From contig JANQGE010000030.1 of assembly GCA_028277485.1 (NCBI GenBank), positions 1 to 64,000 on the forward strand: a DNA stretch of 64,000 nucleotides, written 5' to 3'. Both the position numbers and the translations under genes were made by a program. The DNA comes from Chlorobium sp. GTDB lineage: Bacteria; Bacteroidota; Chlorobiia; Chlorobiales; Chlorobiaceae. The notes under the pieces are model-generated. The model made no database searches and had not been told where the DNA came from. It was given only the letters and a program-made list of their open reading frames with translations. Below are positions 1 to 9,890 of the stretch, one piece after another. Each line of letters starts with the position of its first letter. Within the stretch, counting starts at the first letter, position 1.

Positions 1-237
1 TCCTTTCTCGGAACAAGTCCAAATGCTGTTTTGTGCCAGATCTGGGTGGCGATGTGCTATTATCTGCTCCTTGCATATATCAAGTTCCAGACCAGATACT
101 CTGGAACCCTTCAGGTCTTGACACAAATGATCGCTGCTGTGGTTATGGAGCAGCGGCTTCTCATAGATATTTTATCGTTTAACGAGCGTTCGATTAAAAA
201 AGCGAGAGAACCTGTTCCTCAATTCGCTCTATTTTAA
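1..237 (+). CDS. IS4-family transposase, C-terminal fragment
   Basis: The frame is open from base 1 and ends at TAA 235-237. The translation includes SFLGTSPNAVLCQIWVAMCY, then YLLLAYIKFQ and a final LLIDILSF. This 'NAVxxQIWxAxxxYLLLxxxKF' pattern is the conserved C-terminal end of DDE transposases of the IS4 family, recognised from memory of the family. The catalytic DDE residues would lie upstream of the window. The gene is cut only by the window edge as far as can be seen. An internal ATG at 31 should not be taken as its start. Confidence 0.6.
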   Translation, partial: SFLGTSPNAVLCQIWVAMCYYLLLAYIKFQTRYSGTLQVLTQMIAAVVMEQRLLIDILSFNERSIKKAREPVPQFALF

Positions 238-250
238 CCGGACACTACAG
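1..250 (+). mobile_element. IS4-family insertion sequence, right end (truncated by window edge)
   Basis: The segment holds the C-terminal end of a transposase followed by a probable terminal inverted repeat. Just after the transposase stop the sequence AACCGGACACTACAG (236-250) reads outward as CTGTAGTGTCCGGTT, which looks like an IS4-group end. Immediately beyond it, the reading frame of a CopG-type antitoxin resumes without its start. The left end and the target duplication lie outside the window, so the boundary at 250 is inferred from these two facts. Confidence 0.6.
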
Positions 251-506
251 TCCGAAATTCAAGAGTGAAGCAGAAGAACAGGAGTTCTGGGCAGCGCATG
301 ACTCAATGGAGTATGTGAATTGGGATACGGTCAGCAAGGCGTTGTTTCCAAATCTGAAACCGACAATGAAAACCATTTCACTTCGCTTACCTGAACCGAT
401 GCTCAACAACCTAAAGGCTCTTGCAAATGAACGTGATGTGCCATACCAGTCACTGCTCAAGATGTTCCTGAAAGAACGCCTTGACAAGGAATTGCAGAAG
501 ACTTGA
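251..506 (+). pseudogene. CopG/BrnA-type antitoxin, 5' end removed by IS insertion
   Basis: From about base 252 the frame reads PKFKSEAEEQEFWAAHDS, then FPNLKP, then TISLRLPEPMLNNLKALANE and VPYQSLLKMFLKERL. This is the full body of the CopG-type antitoxin family (ribbon-helix-helix DNA-binding protein of type II toxin-antitoxin pairs, usually preceded by a BrnT-like RNase toxin). Family members normally begin with a few residues before PKFKSE. Here those codons are replaced by the IS end, and the frame upstream (open from 198) has no ATG, GTG or TTG before the internal ATG at 306. A shortened 66-residue protein from 306 would keep the ribbon-helix-helix part but lose about 20 residues. No toxin gene is visible in the window, so it would be on the other side of the IS or lost. 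Confidence 0.7.
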
Positions 507-990
507 GGAAACAGGCTTTACGTTTCGGGATGGTTGAGGGCGTTTTGCTTTTTTACGGTCAGTCTCGATATGTCGGGAGGTCTCTATGGTAAGGGTTGCG
601 GATCAAGTGAGCCTGTGAGGTGAAAATAGATTTTTACCAGTAAGAGAATTTTGCCGTCGGTTTAGTTGTTGTGTTTACGGAACAACGTCCCCTTTTCCTT
701 TTCTTCATTGTTTTGTCTCCTTGATTTCTCTGGCTAGTTTTTTCACAATCACCGAAGTTTCCATGCATCGCACTCCGAAGTCTTGCCAGGATTCTTGCTT
801 TTGCTTTCTGGTCACCTCGAAAGATCGCTCAACAGTTTTTCCTGAATGACGCCTTGGAAGAATGAGGCATTTTGTTCAAGATCAAGAAGTGTTCAGAAGC
901 CGAAGCGGAGCGTATGTTTGAATACGTGAGCATCGGAAGTGTGAACACGACGCAGAGATTGGGCAAAAGGGCCATTTTTCGAGGCGTCAG
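507..990. other. intergenic region without a recognised gene
   Basis: No credible coding frame is present between the antitoxin remnant and comM. The only recognisable item is the solo REP-like sequence at 669-693. The rest may be decayed sequence next to the insertion element. Confidence 0.5.
669..693 (+). repeat. solo REP-like sequence matching the RAYT element end
   Basis: This 25-bp sequence contains TTACGGAACAACGTCCCCT and is identical over 25 bases to 47913-47937, the right end of the RAYT element, and over 19 bases to the reverse complement of its left end (46777-46795). No second inverted copy is visible nearby, so this is a single end without a transposase. Confidence 0.75.
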
Positions 991-2547
<1,557 letters not shown>

Positions 2548-2578
2548 GACAGAAAAAATTTGTGGATTGCGGTGTTCT

Positions 2579-5347
2579 TTACCCCGTAGAACGCAGGCCG
2601 CTTGCTATGGCGTTGATTGTCAGCAGGAGCTCCGGAAGTATGGCATCGGCTGCTTCCTGCTGTCCGGATGTTTTGTGCTTTCTCCACTTTCTCAGCAGAT
2701 CTATCTGCAGGCGGTGAAGAACGCTCAGCCCTTCCTGCCGCATGTTGATAAATCGTGACACGTTGAAGAATTTTTCCTCAAGAGAACCGCCGTAAAGTAT
2801 ATTAAGAAGCTGCATGGTTCTGCGGTATTCGGCGGTGATCATGTCGAAGATTTTTTGCCGTGTTTCAGGGCGTTCGACAAGCATGGCATACTCCTGCATG
2901 ATTTCGGAGTCTACGGTTGCAATGCTTGTTGCGACGTTGCTGGAAATGTATTGGAGCGGAGCCCATGAGAAGTCTTTTTCCCTGATGATATCGAAAGCGT
3001 CCGGCTGAGTGTCACGGAGGCGCTCCAGCGCCGTACCGAACCCGTACCACCCCGAGATAGCGAAGCGGGCCTGGTTCCAGCTGAATACCCAGGGTATTGC
3101 ACGCAGGTCGTCGAGGCTTTGTTTGCCGCTCCGGCGGGAGGGTCTGGAGCCGATCCGGCTTGATTCTATTATGTCGATCGGAGTGGCCTGACGGAAAAAA
3201 TCAAGCAAGCCTTCCGAATTGATCAGTTTCCGATATGCCCTGTTGCTTTCTTCGGCGAGAAAGTCCATGATATGTTCGATCGGCGGTGTTTTTTTGCGCT
3301 TTTCCCGGTGGGCGAGCCGGGCTTCGGTTACACCGGCCATGAACAGTTCCAGGTTATAGGTTGCGCTGATCCTGTTTGCATATTTCTGGGCGATGGTTTC
3401 GCCTTGTTCGGTTACCCGCAGCCCTGCTTCGAGGGAACAGTGCGGCTGTGCCCTGATGAAGCGGTGAGTCGGTCCCGCACCGCGGCTGATGCTGCCTCCG
3501 CGTCCATGGAAGAAAAGAATGTCTACTCCTCGTTCACTGCCGACTTCAAGCAATTTTGTTTCCGCTCTGTGAAGGTTCCAGAGGCTTGCGATGATGCCGC
3601 CGTCCTTGTTGCTGTCGCTGTATCCTACCATGACCTGCTGAACCGGCTTTTTTCGGCCCTGTTTCTGCTGCTGATAAGCGATGCTCCTCATAGTGAGGGG
3701 ATTGTCGAGAAACTCGCGGAGAGTCTCCGGGCTTTTTTTCAGATCGTCAATGGTTTCAAAAAGTGGAACTACGGGAATCATGCATGCGTCCCCTCCGTCG
3801 TATGTTGTCATCAGACCGATTTCTCTGGCGAAAAGATAGACGACAAACAGGTCGGAAACGTTTCTGGTCATACTGACTATCAGCGAGCCTATGCCGTCGG
3901 GGCCGTAACGTTTCAAATGATCGCCGAGCGTCCGGTAGCAGCGCAGCAGCGTTTCGGCTTCCGGGCCTACCTTCATGTCGGGATGGGTGAAAGGACGGGG
4001 AGAGAGGAGTTCTCTCGTGAGGAATCCGATACGTTTTTCTTCGCTCCAGTCGGGAAAATCACCGCCGTTCAGCCCGGCTGCGGTCATGAGCTGCGAGAGC
4101 GCGAGGTCGTGAAAACGGCTGTTTTGCCGAATATCGAGCTTCCCGAGATAGAATCCGAACGTCTGGACAATTCGGTACACGGGAGACACGTCGTTTTTCG
4201 CAATGTTACCGGCTCCGATGGCAAGAAGAGAATCTCTCAGAAGGTCAAGATCCGAAAGCAGTTCACCATGGTGCCTGTAGGTTCCCGGAGGCAGGTCTTC
4301 GTCATATGATTCATGAAGACCAGGCTCCGGGGGGAGAGCAGATATCATGAGATTAAGGTATTGCCGCCAAGGTTCTTTCGGGTTTCTTGATGCTGCGCCA
4401 TACCCGCTTTCACCAGTCAACTCTTTGAGATGGGTGATTCGTTCCATCATGGCAGGGGTTGGAGACTGAAACCGCTCGGAAAGACTGAGCTTGGAAGCAA
4501 GCTCGTGCAGATGGTGACAGACCAGCCTGAGGGCATATTGCCGCATTTCAGTCAGTGTTTCCCAGGTTACTTCGGAGGTAACGAACGGGTGCCCGTCACG
4601 GTCGCCACCTACCCAGCTGCCGAAGCAGAGCCGTGGGAAACTTCGCGGATCGTCCAGAACTGCGGTATCGAACCCGGCGCTTGTCCATGCCTGGATCAGC
4701 CGCTTGTCGAGCATGGGAAGCACAGATGGAAAGATGTTGTACAGGTAATGAATGACGTTTTGACGTTCTGCGCCGACGGTTGGTTTTTCAAACAAAATCT
4801 CGCCGGTCCTCCAGAGTCTTTCCAGGACAATTTTGATTTCTTCGCGGATATCTTCCCGTTCGGCGGGGGTCCACATCTGGTTTTCAAGTTTAACGAGGAG
4901 CAGGTACAGTTCCCTGTGCTGTTCAAGCACCGTTCTGCGTTTTGCTTCGGTAGGATGTGCGGTCAGCACCGGCTCTACGGAAATGTGCGAAAGTTCCTCG
5001 GCTATTCGGGATTCTGTGATACCGAGTTTGCGGAGATGGTGAAACGCATCTCCCCAGAGACCGGAAAGAGAGGCGGCACCCTCTTTGGCTTCAAGGTTTC
5101 TCCGGAGCTGGACGGCAGAGTTTTCCTCGGCCATGTTGAGAAGCTGGAAGACGATTGAATAAGCCTGAACCGCTCTTCCGACATTGGGGAGGCGGTTCAT
5201 GGGCAGGGATTCTTCTTCCCAGGGAAGGTGTTCTGCAAGCTGATTTTCGCCGAGGTTATGCAGCACTTCCCGGAAACATTCCAGTAGCAGCTGAAAATCG
5301 AGTTTTGCCTTTTCGTAATCTATAACGCTTGTCGTTGAGGTAATCAT
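2579..5347 (-). CDS. ppc: phosphoenolpyruvate carboxylase
   Basis: This 922-residue enzyme carboxylates PEP with bicarbonate to oxaloacetate, feeding the reductive TCA cycle. It carries the bacterial PEPC signatures: VLTAHPTEAKRRTVL near residue 130 (catalytic His), GYSDSNKDGG (catalytic Lys loop), FHGRGGSISRGAGPTH, and the arginine-rich SRIGSRPSRRSG loop. The C-terminus GLRSTG matches the buried NTG-type end of the family. Length is usual. With nifJ in the same window it covers two carboxylation steps around pyruvate and PEP. The start ATG at 5347 lies just before a dispersed repeat, so the promoter must lie in the roughly 25 bp before the repeat or within it. Confidence 0.97.
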   Translation of the reverse strand: MITSTTSVIDYEKAKLDFQLLLECFREVLHNLGENQLAEHLPWEEESLPMNRLPNVGRAVQAYSIVFQLLNMAEENSAVQLRRNLEAKEGAASLSGLWGDAFHHLRKLGITESRIAEELSHISVEPVLTAHPTEAKRRTVLEQHRELYLLLVKLENQMWTPAEREDIREEIKIVLERLWRTGEILFEKPTVGAERQNVIHYLYNIFPSVLPMLDKRLIQAWTSAGFDTAVLDDPRSFPRLCFGSWVGGDRDGHPFVTSEVTWETLTEMRQYALRLVCHHLHELASKLSLSERFQSPTPAMMERITHLKELTGESGYGAASRNPKEPWRQYLNLMISALPPEPGLHESYDEDLPPGTYRHHGELLSDLDLLRDSLLAIGAGNIAKNDVSPVYRIVQTFGFYLGKLDIRQNSRFHDLALSQLMTAAGLNGGDFPDWSEEKRIGFLTRELLSPRPFTHPDMKVGPEAETLLRCYRTLGDHLKRYGPDGIGSLIVSMTRNVSDLFVVYLFAREIGLMTTYDGGDACMIPVVPLFETIDDLKKSPETLREFLDNPLTMRSIAYQQQKQGRKKPVQQVMVGYSDSNKDGGIIASLWNLHRAETKLLEVGSERGVDILFFHGRGGSISRGAGPTHRFIRAQPHCSLEAGLRVTEQGETIAQKYANRISATYNLELFMAGVTEARLAHREKRKKTPPIEHIMDFLAEESNRAYRKLINSEGLLDFFRQATPIDIIESSRIGSRPSRRSGKQSLDDLRAIPWVFSWNQARFAISGWYGFGTALERLRDTQPDAFDIIREKDFSWAPLQYISSNVATSIATVDSEIMQEYAMLVERPETRQKIFDMITAEYRRTMQLLNILYGGSLEEKFFNVSRFINMRQEGLSVLHRLQIDLLRKWRKHKTSGQQEAADAILPELLLTINAIASGLRSTG

Positions 5348-5372
5348 CAGAGATCGTTCAATAGGTTAAATA

Positions 5373-5520
5373 AGGGCACCTCTATTAATTTGCTGCGCAC
5401 CATGATTACTTCGTTGAACGGTGCTCGAAATCCTCATGTACTCTATGTACACTCCGGTATCTCTGGCTCCGTTCACCTCGCAGCGCTCGCGAAATTTGTA
5501 GGGGTGTTTATAATAGGGAC
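5373..5520 (+). repeat. dispersed GGGCACCTCTA element, long form, copy 1
   Basis: It starts AGGGCACCTCTATTAATTTG, continues through a CTTCGTTGAACGGTGCTCG segment and the core TCCTCATGTACTCTATGTAC, and ends in a decayed right terminus (GTAGGGGTGTTTATAATAGG). It belongs to the family seen in many gaps of the window. It lies between ppc and pscC and is followed about 57 bp later by a second copy in the same orientation. Confidence 0.85.
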
Positions 5521-5577
5521 ATCTTCAAGGTGAAACATAACCATCGTTGACTTGTACACAAAATCTGCCGATGCTTT

Positions 5578-5722
5578 AGAGCACCTCTATTAATTTGTTG
5601 CGCGTCCTGATTACTTCGTTGGGCAGTGCTCGAAATCCTCATGTACTCTATGTACATTCCGGTTTCTGGGCTCCGTCCGCCTCGTACTCATGTCGCTCAC
5701 GACAATTTATAGAGGTGCTCCT
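5578..5722 (+). repeat. dispersed GGGCACCTCTA element, long form, copy 2
   Basis: It opens with AGAGCACCTCTATTAATTTG and closes with TTTATAGAGGTGCTCCT, so the terminal inverted repeats (AGCACCTCTA / TAGAGGTGCT) are intact. The CTCATGTACTCTATGTACA core is the same as in copy 1. It lies about 140 bp upstream of the chosen pscC start and could affect that promoter. Confidence 0.88.
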
Positions 5723-5863
5723 TATTTTCAAGCCGACGATATGCTTATGGAATAACACAGAGAGGGGGGGTAATTGGTTATTTTGTTTGCCGCTTGTCGA
5801 ATATTGATTATCTTAATCGTTAAAGTTGTTTGTAAGCCCGCTAACACCAAATTTTCAGTTGTC

Positions 5864-6634
5864 ATGGATAACAAATCAAATGGCAAGCTTATTGCCCTGG
5901 CGATTGTTAGTGCTGTCCTGATGGGGGGATTGTTTTTCATATCCTCTTTTCTCACTGGTTATCAGACCCCTGCGGAGAACATTTCGCCGGTTCTTACCCC
6001 TCTGAAATCGTTTATGGGTTGGTTCCTGTTGATCTTTTTGTCTTCTCTCATTATCTGGGGACTTGGCAAGATGTCTGCCAGAATAAGCGAAAGGTGGGTT
6101 GTAAGTCTGCCAGTTAGCATTTTTGTTATTGTAGCGGTTATGTTTATCAGTCTTGAAGTTGTCTGGGAGAAAGGCCGCACAACCACGGTAGATGGCAAGT
6201 ACATCCGTACTGTCCGGCAGCTTGATGCGTTCAATGATGGTGAGGATTTCGAGAATATCGAGGACCAGCCTGTCGAACAAGAGGCTATGGTTGAAGAAGC
6301 GGTTGTTGAGGAGGTTGCTGTAGCTGAGGAGGAGGTTGCTGGAGAAGAGGCTGTCGTTGCGGAAAGTGAAGAGGCTGTTGCCGTGGTTGAGGAAGAAACC
6401 GCTGCTCCTGAGCAGGTAGCCCTGGCTGGCGAAGAACTTGCAGCAACTGCAAAACTTTTCCAGAGAAAGTGTGCAAAGTGTCATGCCGTCAAGGCGATTG
6501 AAGTGAAACTTGTCGAGTACAGAAAGAAAGGCCAGTCAGAGAAGATTGTGCTGGACATGAAAGCCGTACCGAACTCGGGTATCAGAAAGAAAGACATTGA
6601 GCCTCTCGTTCGTTATATCGACATGATGTTTTGA
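5864..6634 (+). CDS. pscC: photosystem P840 reaction centre cytochrome c-551 (PscC)
   Basis: PscC passes electrons to the photo-oxidised P840 reaction centre of green sulfur bacteria. The chosen start, ATG 5864, gives the family N-terminus MDNKSNGKLIALAI and a 256-residue protein; the frame is open further upstream but that part is not family-like. Three membrane helices lie at about 11-31, 51-69 and 79-98, followed by the conserved WEKGRTTTVDGKYIR. A periplasmic cytochrome domain follows with heme-binding CAKCH at 203-207 and a likely Met ligand at about 232 (VLDMKAVPNSGI). Between them, about residues 125-187, is a linker made almost only of Glu, Val and Ala. From memory the Chlorobaculum tepidum protein is about 206 residues, so the linker is an expansion. 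No clear ribosome-binding site is seen. Confidence 0.88.
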   Translation: MDNKSNGKLIALAIVSAVLMGGLFFISSFLTGYQTPAENISPVLTPLKSFMGWFLLIFLSSLIIWGLGKMSARISERWVVSLPVSIFVIVAVMFISLEVVWEKGRTTTVDGKYIRTVRQLDAFNDGEDFENIEDQPVEQEAMVEEAVVEEVAVAEEEVAGEEAVVAESEEAVAVVEEETAAPEQVALAGEELAATAKLFQRKCAKCHAVKAIEVKLVEYRKKGQSEKIVLDMKAVPNSGIRKKDIEPLVRYIDMMF

Positions 6635-6668
6635 GGCATGGATGTTTGGATTAGCTGTAGTTGATATG

Positions 6669-6704
6669 AAAAAAGCCCCGGAGCAGTACTTCGGGGCTTT
6701 TTTA
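6669..6704 (+). terminator. rho-independent terminator of pscC
   Basis: The stem AAAGCCCCG / CGGGGCTTT surrounds a loop of about 12 bases and is followed by a T-run. It lies about 35 bp after the pscC stop codon. Confidence 0.85.
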
Positions 6705-6711
6705 TGGTATC

Positions 6712-6741
6712 GGGTGCGCAGCAAATTAATAGAGGTATCCT
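6712..6741 (-). repeat. dispersed GGGCACCTCTA element, terminal fragment
   Basis: Only one end remains (GGTGCGCAGCAAATTAATAG followed by AGGTATCCT). It is the reverse complement of the left end of the long-form element. It sits between the pscC terminator and the end of queF. Confidence 0.7.
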
Positions 6742-6754
6742 TTAGAAAAATCCT

Positions 6755-7108
6755 TCAGATTTTTTCGGCTCTATAGGACGCCGTCACGGTTTCTGTAATT
6801 CCTCCCCTGGCTTTCCATTCTGTTATGACGGTCAATTCTCTCGGATTGAGCATGTCGATCAGGTGATCCAGAATCGTGTTCGTGATGTTCTCATAAAAAA
6901 TACCGGCATTGCGGAATTCGAGGAAATAATATTTCAGGGATTTGAGTTCCACGCACACCTTGTCGGGAATGTAGCGGATAGTGATCGTTCCGAAATCAGG
7001 CAGTCCGGTTTTCGGGCAGACCGAAGTAAATTCGGGGTTGACTATTTCAATCGTATAATCCCTGTCAGGGAACTGGTTATCGAATACTTCAAGGATATCT
7101 TTTTTCAT
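6755..7108 (-). CDS. queF: NADPH-dependent 7-cyano-7-deazaguanine reductase (QueF)
   Basis: QueF reduces preQ0 to preQ1 in queuosine biosynthesis. The 117-residue protein is the short, single-domain type I form. It has the hallmark EFTSVCPKTGLPDFGTI, with the catalytic Cys at residue 31 and the Asp at 38, followed by the substrate-binding LKSLKYYFLEFRN and the NPREL segment. It stands alone on the minus strand, with no other queuosine genes nearby. Confidence 0.95.
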   Translation of the reverse strand: MKKDILEVFDNQFPDRDYTIEIVNPEFTSVCPKTGLPDFGTITIRYIPDKVCVELKSLKYYFLEFRNAGIFYENITNTILDHLIDMLNPRELTVITEWKARGGITETVTASYRAEKI

Positions 7109-7266
7109 GACAGGTTTGCTTCATGTTTTTCGAGGCGCCCTGGTGTTTCGCTGGTAAAATATAAATCTCTACCTGATTTTCCGTACATTTCATACCATTC
7201 GTTTTGTTTACATAACAATGCAGTCTTTTCTTGGCCTGTTGTTGAAACTTGTCACGTACACTAACC

Positions 7267-7968
7267 ATGATCGACGCTGATCAGACCATAGCGGGTATGA
7301 TCGAGGAGCTGTCGGAGGAATACGACCTTGAGACAAGTCCCTATACCATAGCAGGTAATACGTTCAGCTTCGTGAGCGTTCGGGACAGTTACGCCCTGCT
7401 TGACAGGATATCCCCGGAAGATTTTGTAAAAGACGAGCAGATGCCCTACTGGGCGGAGATATGGCCGGCTGCAGTGACATTGTCGGAATTTATTGTAGAG
7501 GGACTCGATGTTGCCGGTAAGAAGGTTATTGAGATCGGTGCCGGAATTGGTTTGGCAAGCGTGACCGCGGCTAAAATGGGTGCAGATGTCATGGCTACGG
7601 ATTATTCCGGAGAAGCCCTGCGTTTTATTCGTCTCAACGCGCTGAAAAACCGTGTTGGTTTGGGCACGGAACGGCTTGACTGGCGCTGTATTCAGCGTGA
7701 TGACCGATTCGACGTTTTCCTGGCGGCTGATGTTCTTTACGAAAGGGTTAATCTGCTGCCTATCGTGAACGCAGTTGATAAACTGATGAGACCGGAGGGA
7801 TGCGCTTATATTGCCGATCCGAGAAGAAGGCTCGCTCAGCAGTTTCTCGATCTTGCATTCGAGAATGGTTTTTCCGTGACGAGCTATGCAAAAAGCTTCA
7901 GCAGAGGGAGACAGACGATACCGGTTAATATCTACAGGCTTTCAAAAACCCGGGAGGACGATGCCTGA
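7267..7968 (+). CDS. class I SAM-dependent methyltransferase
   Basis: The SAM-binding core is visible as KKVIEIGAGIGLASVTAAKM (motif I) followed by ATDYSGEAL, with VFLAADVLYE as the later acidic motif. The upstream WAEIWPAAVTLSEFI is typical of the lysine/nicotinamide methyltransferase-like group (Methyltransf_16). The target is unknown. ATG 7267 (MIDADQTIAG) is preferred to an in-frame TTG at 7249, giving 233 residues. It is first in a plus-strand run; its stop overlaps the next gene by 8 bp, so the two are probably co-translated. Confidence 0.75.
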   Translation: MIDADQTIAGMIEELSEEYDLETSPYTIAGNTFSFVSVRDSYALLDRISPEDFVKDEQMPYWAEIWPAAVTLSEFIVEGLDVAGKKVIEIGAGIGLASVTAAKMGADVMATDYSGEALRFIRLNALKNRVGLGTERLDWRCIQRDDRFDVFLAADVLYERVNLLPIVNAVDKLMRPEGCAYIADPRRRLAQQFLDLAFENGFSVTSYAKSFSRGRQTIPVNIYRLSKTREDDA

Positions 7969-8812
7969 GAAGTCTCCCCGGCTGTGTTGTTATTCCCCGT
8001 CCGGCGGTGCGCTGATCTGGAAGATCATGTTTCTCGAACCGGATCTTGTTGTTTGCGAGAACCGGCTGCCGGAAGTGAATAAAACCTTTTTCTCCTGCCT
8101 TTCGTTACCGTCGGGCAGCGAAATCCTCAAGAGTTTTTCTCTAAACGACAGCGGTCACGAAGTGGCGGGAGAGGGCTGGATGACCGGCCTTGAAACAACG
8201 AGGAACAATCTGTTCTATATTCACGGTTATCAAGCCGGCAGTCCGGAACATGCGGGTATCTGGGCGATCGATCCCGTTAAAGCCGCCGTGGTATGGACGA
8301 GGCCTGACGCGGCTTTTGTGGCGAACCTTGAAGAGGGGATGCTGGTTTATGCAGCAGGCTCTTTCGCGGGTTTCCCGGAAAGAAACTATATGCTTCTTGC
8401 CTGTATGACCGGCAAGGTTCTGGAAGTTATCGGTGAAAATACGCAAAGGGTCAACGCCCTGCGCAGCAGATCGTTGAGTGATGAAAAACTGCAGAATGTT
8501 GTGCTTCCCCTGCTGCCCGGTACGCACATGCCGGATGTAAAAAATAGGGATACAGCAGCTCCCGAACGTTCAGGCGCAGGTTTTTACGAATATATTGCGC
8601 ATGCCGGTTTGGTCGTAACCGTGACTCACAAGGCCGGTGAAGGAGGCAAAGGTTTTGACGCGGTTATCAGGGTGTTGCGCAACGGTATCACGGTGTACGA
8701 AGACATGCTTGCGCGGTCAACCGGCGTTCCCTGTATGAATTATTTTCTTCTCCGCGGCGTTACCTTGTATTATATCAGAAATATGAACGAACTGATCTCC
8801 GTCAGTCTGTGA
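7961..8812 (+). CDS. conserved hypothetical protein (DUF4905-like)
   Basis: The start ATG 7961 is preceded by GGGAGGACG, a good ribosome-binding site, and overlaps the upstream methyltransferase by 8 bp. The 283-residue product has no signal peptide or membrane helix. It contains repeated short beta-rich segments (SPSGGALIWKIMF, IWAIDPVKAAVVWTR, LLACMTGKVLEV) that resemble blades of a propeller-like protein, and I tentatively place it with DUF4905 proteins of the Bacteroidetes/Chlorobi group. The function is unknown. Its stop overlaps the Xer recombinase start (TGATG), which indicates tight translational coupling. Confidence 0.6.
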   Translation: MPEKSPRLCCYSPSGGALIWKIMFLEPDLVVCENRLPEVNKTFFSCLSLPSGSEILKSFSLNDSGHEVAGEGWMTGLETTRNNLFYIHGYQAGSPEHAGIWAIDPVKAAVVWTRPDAAFVANLEEGMLVYAAGSFAGFPERNYMLLACMTGKVLEVIGENTQRVNALRSRSLSDEKLQNVVLPLLPGTHMPDVKNRDTAAPERSGAGFYEYIAHAGLVVTVTHKAGEGGKGFDAVIRVLRNGITVYEDMLARSTGVPCMNYFLLRGVTLYYIRNMNELISVSL

Positions 8813-9819
8813 TGCAGAAACAAAGGGAGAATACGGCAGCTGCTGAGAAAGTTTCAAAATACCCCGGCCTGAACAGCTTTCTCGACTACATGAGAGGCCA
8901 GAGAAAGTATTCGGAACATACCTGCAAGGCATACCGTAAGGATATTATCCAGTTTTACGAGTTCCTTTTTCGTCAGTATGGCTCAGAAGCCAATTCGGAT
9001 ATAGACCCGGGGTCGGTTACGGTACTTGATATGCGCCTGTTTCTGGGTTTTCTGCTGGGGGAAGGGTTACAGCCAAAATCTATTGCGCGGAAGCTGGCTG
9101 CGGTAAAAAGCTTTTACAGTTATCTTCTTGAAACCGGCAGTATACAGGTTTCCGTCCCGGCCCAGGTTGTTACACCCCGCTTCAGCAAACATGTCCCCGG
9201 TTTTCTCAACGAAGAGCAGACCGAAAGTCTGTTTGACCGGATTCTTGTTTCCCCTCCGCGTCGTGCGGGTTCTCGCCAAAAGGATCCTCTTGAAGAACAG
9301 TTTACTTTTACACGCGACAAGGCGATCCTTGAGGTGCTTTACGGATGCGGACTGCGGATATCGGAGGTCGTCGGCCTTGAACATGAACAGGTCGGTCTTG
9401 AACAGGGTTTCATGAGGATTACCGGTAAGGGTAACAAGCAGCGTATTGTACCGCTGGGGACACATGCTGCGGAGGCGCTGAGAAATTATTTTGAAGTCAA
9501 ACGAAACTTCTTTAGAATAAAAAAAGGAGGGGAGCCCGGTACTGCATATGTATTTGTAACAAAAAAAGGTACGGGTATCTATCCGGTTCTTGTTCAAAGA
9601 GTTACGAAAAAGTACCTGTCAGCGGTCACGGAGCTCAAGTATAAAAATCCGCATGTTCTGCGTCACAGTTTTGCAACACATATGCTGAACAACGGCGCCG
9701 ATCTCAAAAGTGTAAGCGAGATGCTGGGGCACACCAGCCTGACCACTACGGAGATATATACACATGTAACCTTTGGCAGGATCAAGGAAGTTTATGAGAA
9801 AGCCCACCCGAAGGCCTGA
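8812..9819 (+). CDS. xerC: tyrosine recombinase XerC/XerD
   Basis: This 335-residue protein is a Xer-type site-specific recombinase, which resolves chromosome dimers at dif. The SAM-like N-terminal domain (about 20-110) is followed by the catalytic domain with all six residues: R182 in CGLRISEVVGL, K206 in GKGNKQRIVPLG, H281 and R284 in HVLRHSFATHM, H307 in LGHTSLTTTEIYTHV, and the nucleophile Y316. An in-frame GTG directly before the ATG is possible but ATG 8812 overlaps the preceding stop. The segment between residues 143 and 163 (PPRRAGSRQKDPLEEQF) is longer than in E. coli XerC. Whether it is the C or D partner cannot be settled here. Confidence 0.88.
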   Translation: MQKQRENTAAAEKVSKYPGLNSFLDYMRGQRKYSEHTCKAYRKDIIQFYEFLFRQYGSEANSDIDPGSVTVLDMRLFLGFLLGEGLQPKSIARKLAAVKSFYSYLLETGSIQVSVPAQVVTPRFSKHVPGFLNEEQTESLFDRILVSPPRRAGSRQKDPLEEQFTFTRDKAILEVLYGCGLRISEVVGLEHEQVGLEQGFMRITGKGNKQRIVPLGTHAAEALRNYFEVKRNFFRIKKGGEPGTAYVFVTKKGTGIYPVLVQRVTKKYLSAVTELKYKNPHVLRHSFATHMLNNGADLKSVSEMLGHTSLTTTEIYTHVTFGRIKEVYEKAHPKA

Positions 9820-9890
9820 AGATCGTTTCCGGGGGGCTTTGGCGGGTGTTGTTTTCTGTTTTTCATTACATATTAACAAGGAGGTTGCCT

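Noticed and set aside
3272..4309. long plus-strand frame opposite ppc (345 codons)
   Set aside because: It is a shadow of the ppc coding frame on the other strand, without family features.
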